Shown here piece after piece: positions 62,085 to 64,000 of a stretch of DNA of 64,000 nt. The position numbers and the translations under genes were made by a program. The DNA is taken from NCBI GenBank assembly GCA_030149205.1, contig JASBSB010000001.1, forward strand, positions 519,142-583,141. The letters run 5' to 3'. Within the stretch, counting starts at the first letter, position 1, and every line of letters begins with the position of its first letter. Under the pieces are notes generated by a model that saw only the letters and a program-made list of their open reading frames with translations, was not told the origin of the DNA and ran no database searches. This DNA is from Candidatus Heimdallarchaeota archaeon (GTDB lineage Archaea; Asgardarchaeota; Heimdallarchaeia; Heimdallarchaeales; Kariarchaeaceae).

Positions 62085-63587
62085 TCAATTATTCCTAGTA
62101 ATTTTGAATTGGCAAAATTCTGCGCCAGTTCCTTGACAATGAACTTCTTCAACAGATGCTTCATAACCAATCAGAACGCTTAAGCGACCAACCAAAAACC
62201 CAGCGAGAAAATCACAAAGTGTTTTACCAACATTACTGATACCCGCAACAGCACAATAGTCATAGACATTTAACATATAATCCCCAATTTCAGTTGTTTT
62301 AAGTCGAACTACTCCCCACTCTTTGGTTAATAACGTTGTAGGGTGAGTCATATATCGATATAACCCTTCAACACCAGAGTCTATATCTAATGGTAAACTA
62401 TAAGGTTCCTCTTCATCCTCAAACATTGAATCCAAAATTTCATAAAGGAGGGTCTTTCCCCAACCAAATAATCCAAGTTCTCTACCGCTGGAATATAAAA
62501 TCGATCCTAAAAAATCATCCATTAGTTTAAGCGAAACGATAATAGGTTGTAATGAACTTATATGAACAAAATCACCAGCAATTGATCTTAGTCTCTTTCT
62601 CATGAACAAGCTTTCTTCTAGATTTACGGCAATTTCATGTGAGCTCTCATAAAATTTTAGTCTACGGTTATTGATGTCAATTTTATCTTCTTCTCTCGGT
62701 TGTCTTCGTTTTGTTGAATTATCTCCAAAAGTAATTCGAAAGATGCATGAATCACTTCGGTTAGCTGCACATGCAATTTCTTCTCCGACGGCATAAGCAC
62801 CAAGTAAAGTCTCCGTCACACCTGCCAGCATACCCGCAGTATAATCACACATTGGTTCTCCAACATCGATACCTAAAGCTCCAGATACGAGACCTTTAAT
62901 TTCGATAGTGTATGAACTATCATCATAGCTTAATGCCTTAGCCTCATCTGCAAAGTATGTAGGGACTACCTCTTTATCTGAAAAATAAAGTTCCAGTGCA
63001 TCTAATAAATATTTTAACCTCTTGCTTCGTCTGGCAGTTTTACCGAGCCTTGGTTCTAAAATGCTTAAGACGTGAAACATGATACCATATTTCCCAAGTT
63101 GATTCCCTGCTTGATACACAAGAGTGGGAACTAAAGGATCTAAACTGTATAGTGATAGCAAGGTAAGTTGATAAGGAGCTATGTGAATAAAATCTCCCAC
63201 ATTATGCCGTAACATTCGAGTACCAGTTAATGACTGCCATGAATTGTGTGTGAGTTCTAATAGAGAGGTTTTTGATTTAACAACCCTTTCTTTATTTTCC
63301 ACTGCAAGTGTTAGTAATGTGTTCCATAGAATCTCCCGAACTGTGTCATCATCCATTCCACCTTGAAGTACAATCTGATCATTTATCATCAATGTTGGTA
63401 AACTGTGAACTCCGTAGATGTTGGCAGCATCAGGATTTTCATTAACGTCAACTGTGTTCACATAGATAAAGTCTTTCATTGCACCTCCCACTACTTCACG
63501 AACAATGGATTCTACTGGGGGACAATAAATACAATCATCACTAGTGAACATTAACAACCGAATTGGTGGATCACCAACATTACTCAC
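62085..63587 (-). CDS. Thioredoxin-like domain fused to two V4R domains
   Basis: 500 residues. Residues ~8-95 form a thioredoxin/glutaredoxin-like domain with CIYC (Cys19, Cys22) in FTSDDCIYCPPVE and a cis-Pro in SLPTLMIN. Two V4R (4-vinyl reductase) domains follow, ~125-285 and ~335-497. Each has the late pattern CDYTAGMLAG...EEIACAANRSDSC or CDFLAGFLVG...VEEVHCQGTGAEFC, where cysteines may bind metal or hydrocarbon ligands. V4R domains act as small-molecule sensors. The fusion suggests redox-linked sensing or an adaptor function. It is cytosolic. Confidence 0.85.
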   Translation of the reverse strand: MSNVGDPPIRLLMFTSDDCIYCPPVESIVREVVGGAMKDFIYVNTVDVNENPDAANIYGVHSLPTLMINDQIVLQGGMDDDTVREILWNTLLTLAVENKERVVKSKTSLLELTHNSWQSLTGTRMLRHNVGDFIHIAPYQLTLLSLYSLDPLVPTLVYQAGNQLGKYGIMFHVLSILEPRLGKTARRSKRLKYLLDALELYFSDKEVVPTYFADEAKALSYDDSSYTIEIKGLVSGALGIDVGEPMCDYTAGMLAGVTETLLGAYAVGEEIACAANRSDSCIFRITFGDNSTKRRQPREEDKIDINNRRLKFYESSHEIAVNLEESLFMRKRLRSIAGDFVHISSLQPIIVSLKLMDDFLGSILYSSGRELGLFGWGKTLLYEILDSMFEDEEEPYSLPLDIDSGVEGLYRYMTHPTTLLTKEWGVVRLKTTEIGDYMLNVYDYCAVAGISNVGKTLCDFLAGFLVGRLSVLIGYEASVEEVHCQGTGAEFCQFKITRNN

Positions 63588-63687
63588 AAATAGTGTAGGG
63601 TAAGCATATGTCTTAAATTTACCTTTTATATCAGTTCAATCTGAAAATTATTCTTTTTAAAAAAAACTAGAGATTGTAAAATTTAAT

Positions 63688-64000
63688 TTAGTTTTCCCAT
63701 AATGAATCGTAGAGCCATTTGAAAGTACTGCTTAAATCTGATTCTAAGGTCTGCAAAACAAGTGTTTCGAGAGAGGTATAATTTCCTGTAAAGAGTAAAA
63801 ATAAGATATCATCAATTAGAATAAACGAGCTTCGTAGCTGTGGGTTTGACTTTATCTCTACTTCCAATCCAACATCTTGAAAATAACGCTTTAACCTTAA
63901 TTCTAAATGTGCTCTTACATTGTCATCGTTAACTAGATATCTAATTTGTACCCTTCTGTCTCGCAACTTTCTTAAAGAGCTTCCAATTTTTGACCAGTCT
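63688..64000 (-). CDS. C-terminal part of a regulator-like protein (partial, 5' end beyond window)
   Basis: The frame is open to the window edge (an internal TTG at 63966 is not needed as a start), giving at least 103 residues. The pattern QIRYLVND, a helix, VEIKSNPQLRSSFILIDDILFLLF and a closing STFKWLYDSLWEN resembles the C-terminal sensing domain of TrmB-type transcriptional regulators and PLD-like folds. The DNA-binding part would lie outside the window. This is a weak pattern match. It lies 100 bases upstream of the thioredoxin-V4R gene on the same strand. Confidence 0.5.
   Translation of the reverse strand, partial: DWSKIGSSLRKLRDRRVQIRYLVNDDNVRAHLELRLKRYFQDVGLEVEIKSNPQLRSSFILIDDILFLLFTGNYTSLETLVLQTLESDLSSTFKWLYDSLWEN

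Overview
The window reads as a chromosome segment of an Asgard archaeon, possibly of the Heimdallarchaeia side; the class is a guess. The archaeal signs are ribosomal proteins uS9, uL13 and eL18 with RNA polymerase subunit Rpo3 (D), a CTP-dependent riboflavin kinase, a RibL-type FAD synthetase, a split archaeal-type glutamate synthase, a GPN-loop GTPase, a type IV pilin, and two tRNA genes (Pro-GGG, Phe-GAA) with introns at position 37/38. The Asgard signs are a Rab-like small GTPase, an MglA/Arf-like GTPase, Roadblock/LC7 proteins and a PPP-type protein phosphatase. The DNA is AT-rich. Starts are a mix of ATG, TTG and GTG, and some genes have a clear AGGTGA ribosome binding site.

Layout. 1-9.7 kb: a partial large pilin-like surface protein, three glycosyltransferases, a PlsC-like acyltransferase, a crotonase, a DMT exporter and RNA 3'-phosphate cyclase. 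9.7-12.7 kb: the uS9-uL13-eL18 operon with rpoD turned to face away from it. 12.7-21.2 kb: tRNA-Pro, pyruvate phosphate dikinase (apparently starting at CTG), then a block of small GTPase and Roadblock genes, a coiled-coil protein, a prenyl diphosphate synthase and a GPN GTPase. 21.3-29.3 kb: a three-gene glutamate synthase locus, a PPP phosphatase, and a membrane protein whose cytoplasmic end is a Zc3h12a/Regnase-like NYN ribonuclease domain.

29.3-46.2 kb is the most unusual part. The set alkaline phosphatase - translin - riboflavin kinase - (opposite strand) glycerate 2-kinase occurs twice in tandem. The join runs from the start codon of glycerate kinase copy A into codon 124 of alkaline phosphatase copy B. 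Glycerate kinase copy A is also cut in two by a ~7.5 kb insertion flanked by a ~10 bp imperfect direct repeat. The insertion carries a beta-propeller surface protein, CRISPR-like repeats at an exact 75 bp period, an FtsX/MacB-type ABC transporter and the broken tail of a tyrosine recombinase. Each set has lost different members: A lost glycerate kinase; B lost the front of alkaline phosphatase and has an in-frame TAG in riboflavin kinase. Beyond lie a CinA-like gene and FAD synthetase, which with riboflavin kinase give a route to FMN and FAD.

46.3-64 kb: tRNA-Phe, a tiny DUF5522 protein, acetoacetyl-CoA synthetase whose 3' end is repeated 1.6 kb downstream around a secreted protein gene, a thioesterase, a MenC/racemase-like enzyme, thymidine kinase, an acyl-CoA dehydrogenase, fumarylacetoacetase, and a membrane FeS oxidoreductase of the ETF:menaquinone oxidoreductase type. 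Together these suggest catabolism of fatty acids and aromatic amino acids feeding electrons to a quinone pool. The window ends with a coiled-coil/Rab GTPase pair, a VOC protein, a thioredoxin-V4R-V4R fusion and the end of a regulator-like gene that runs off the edge.
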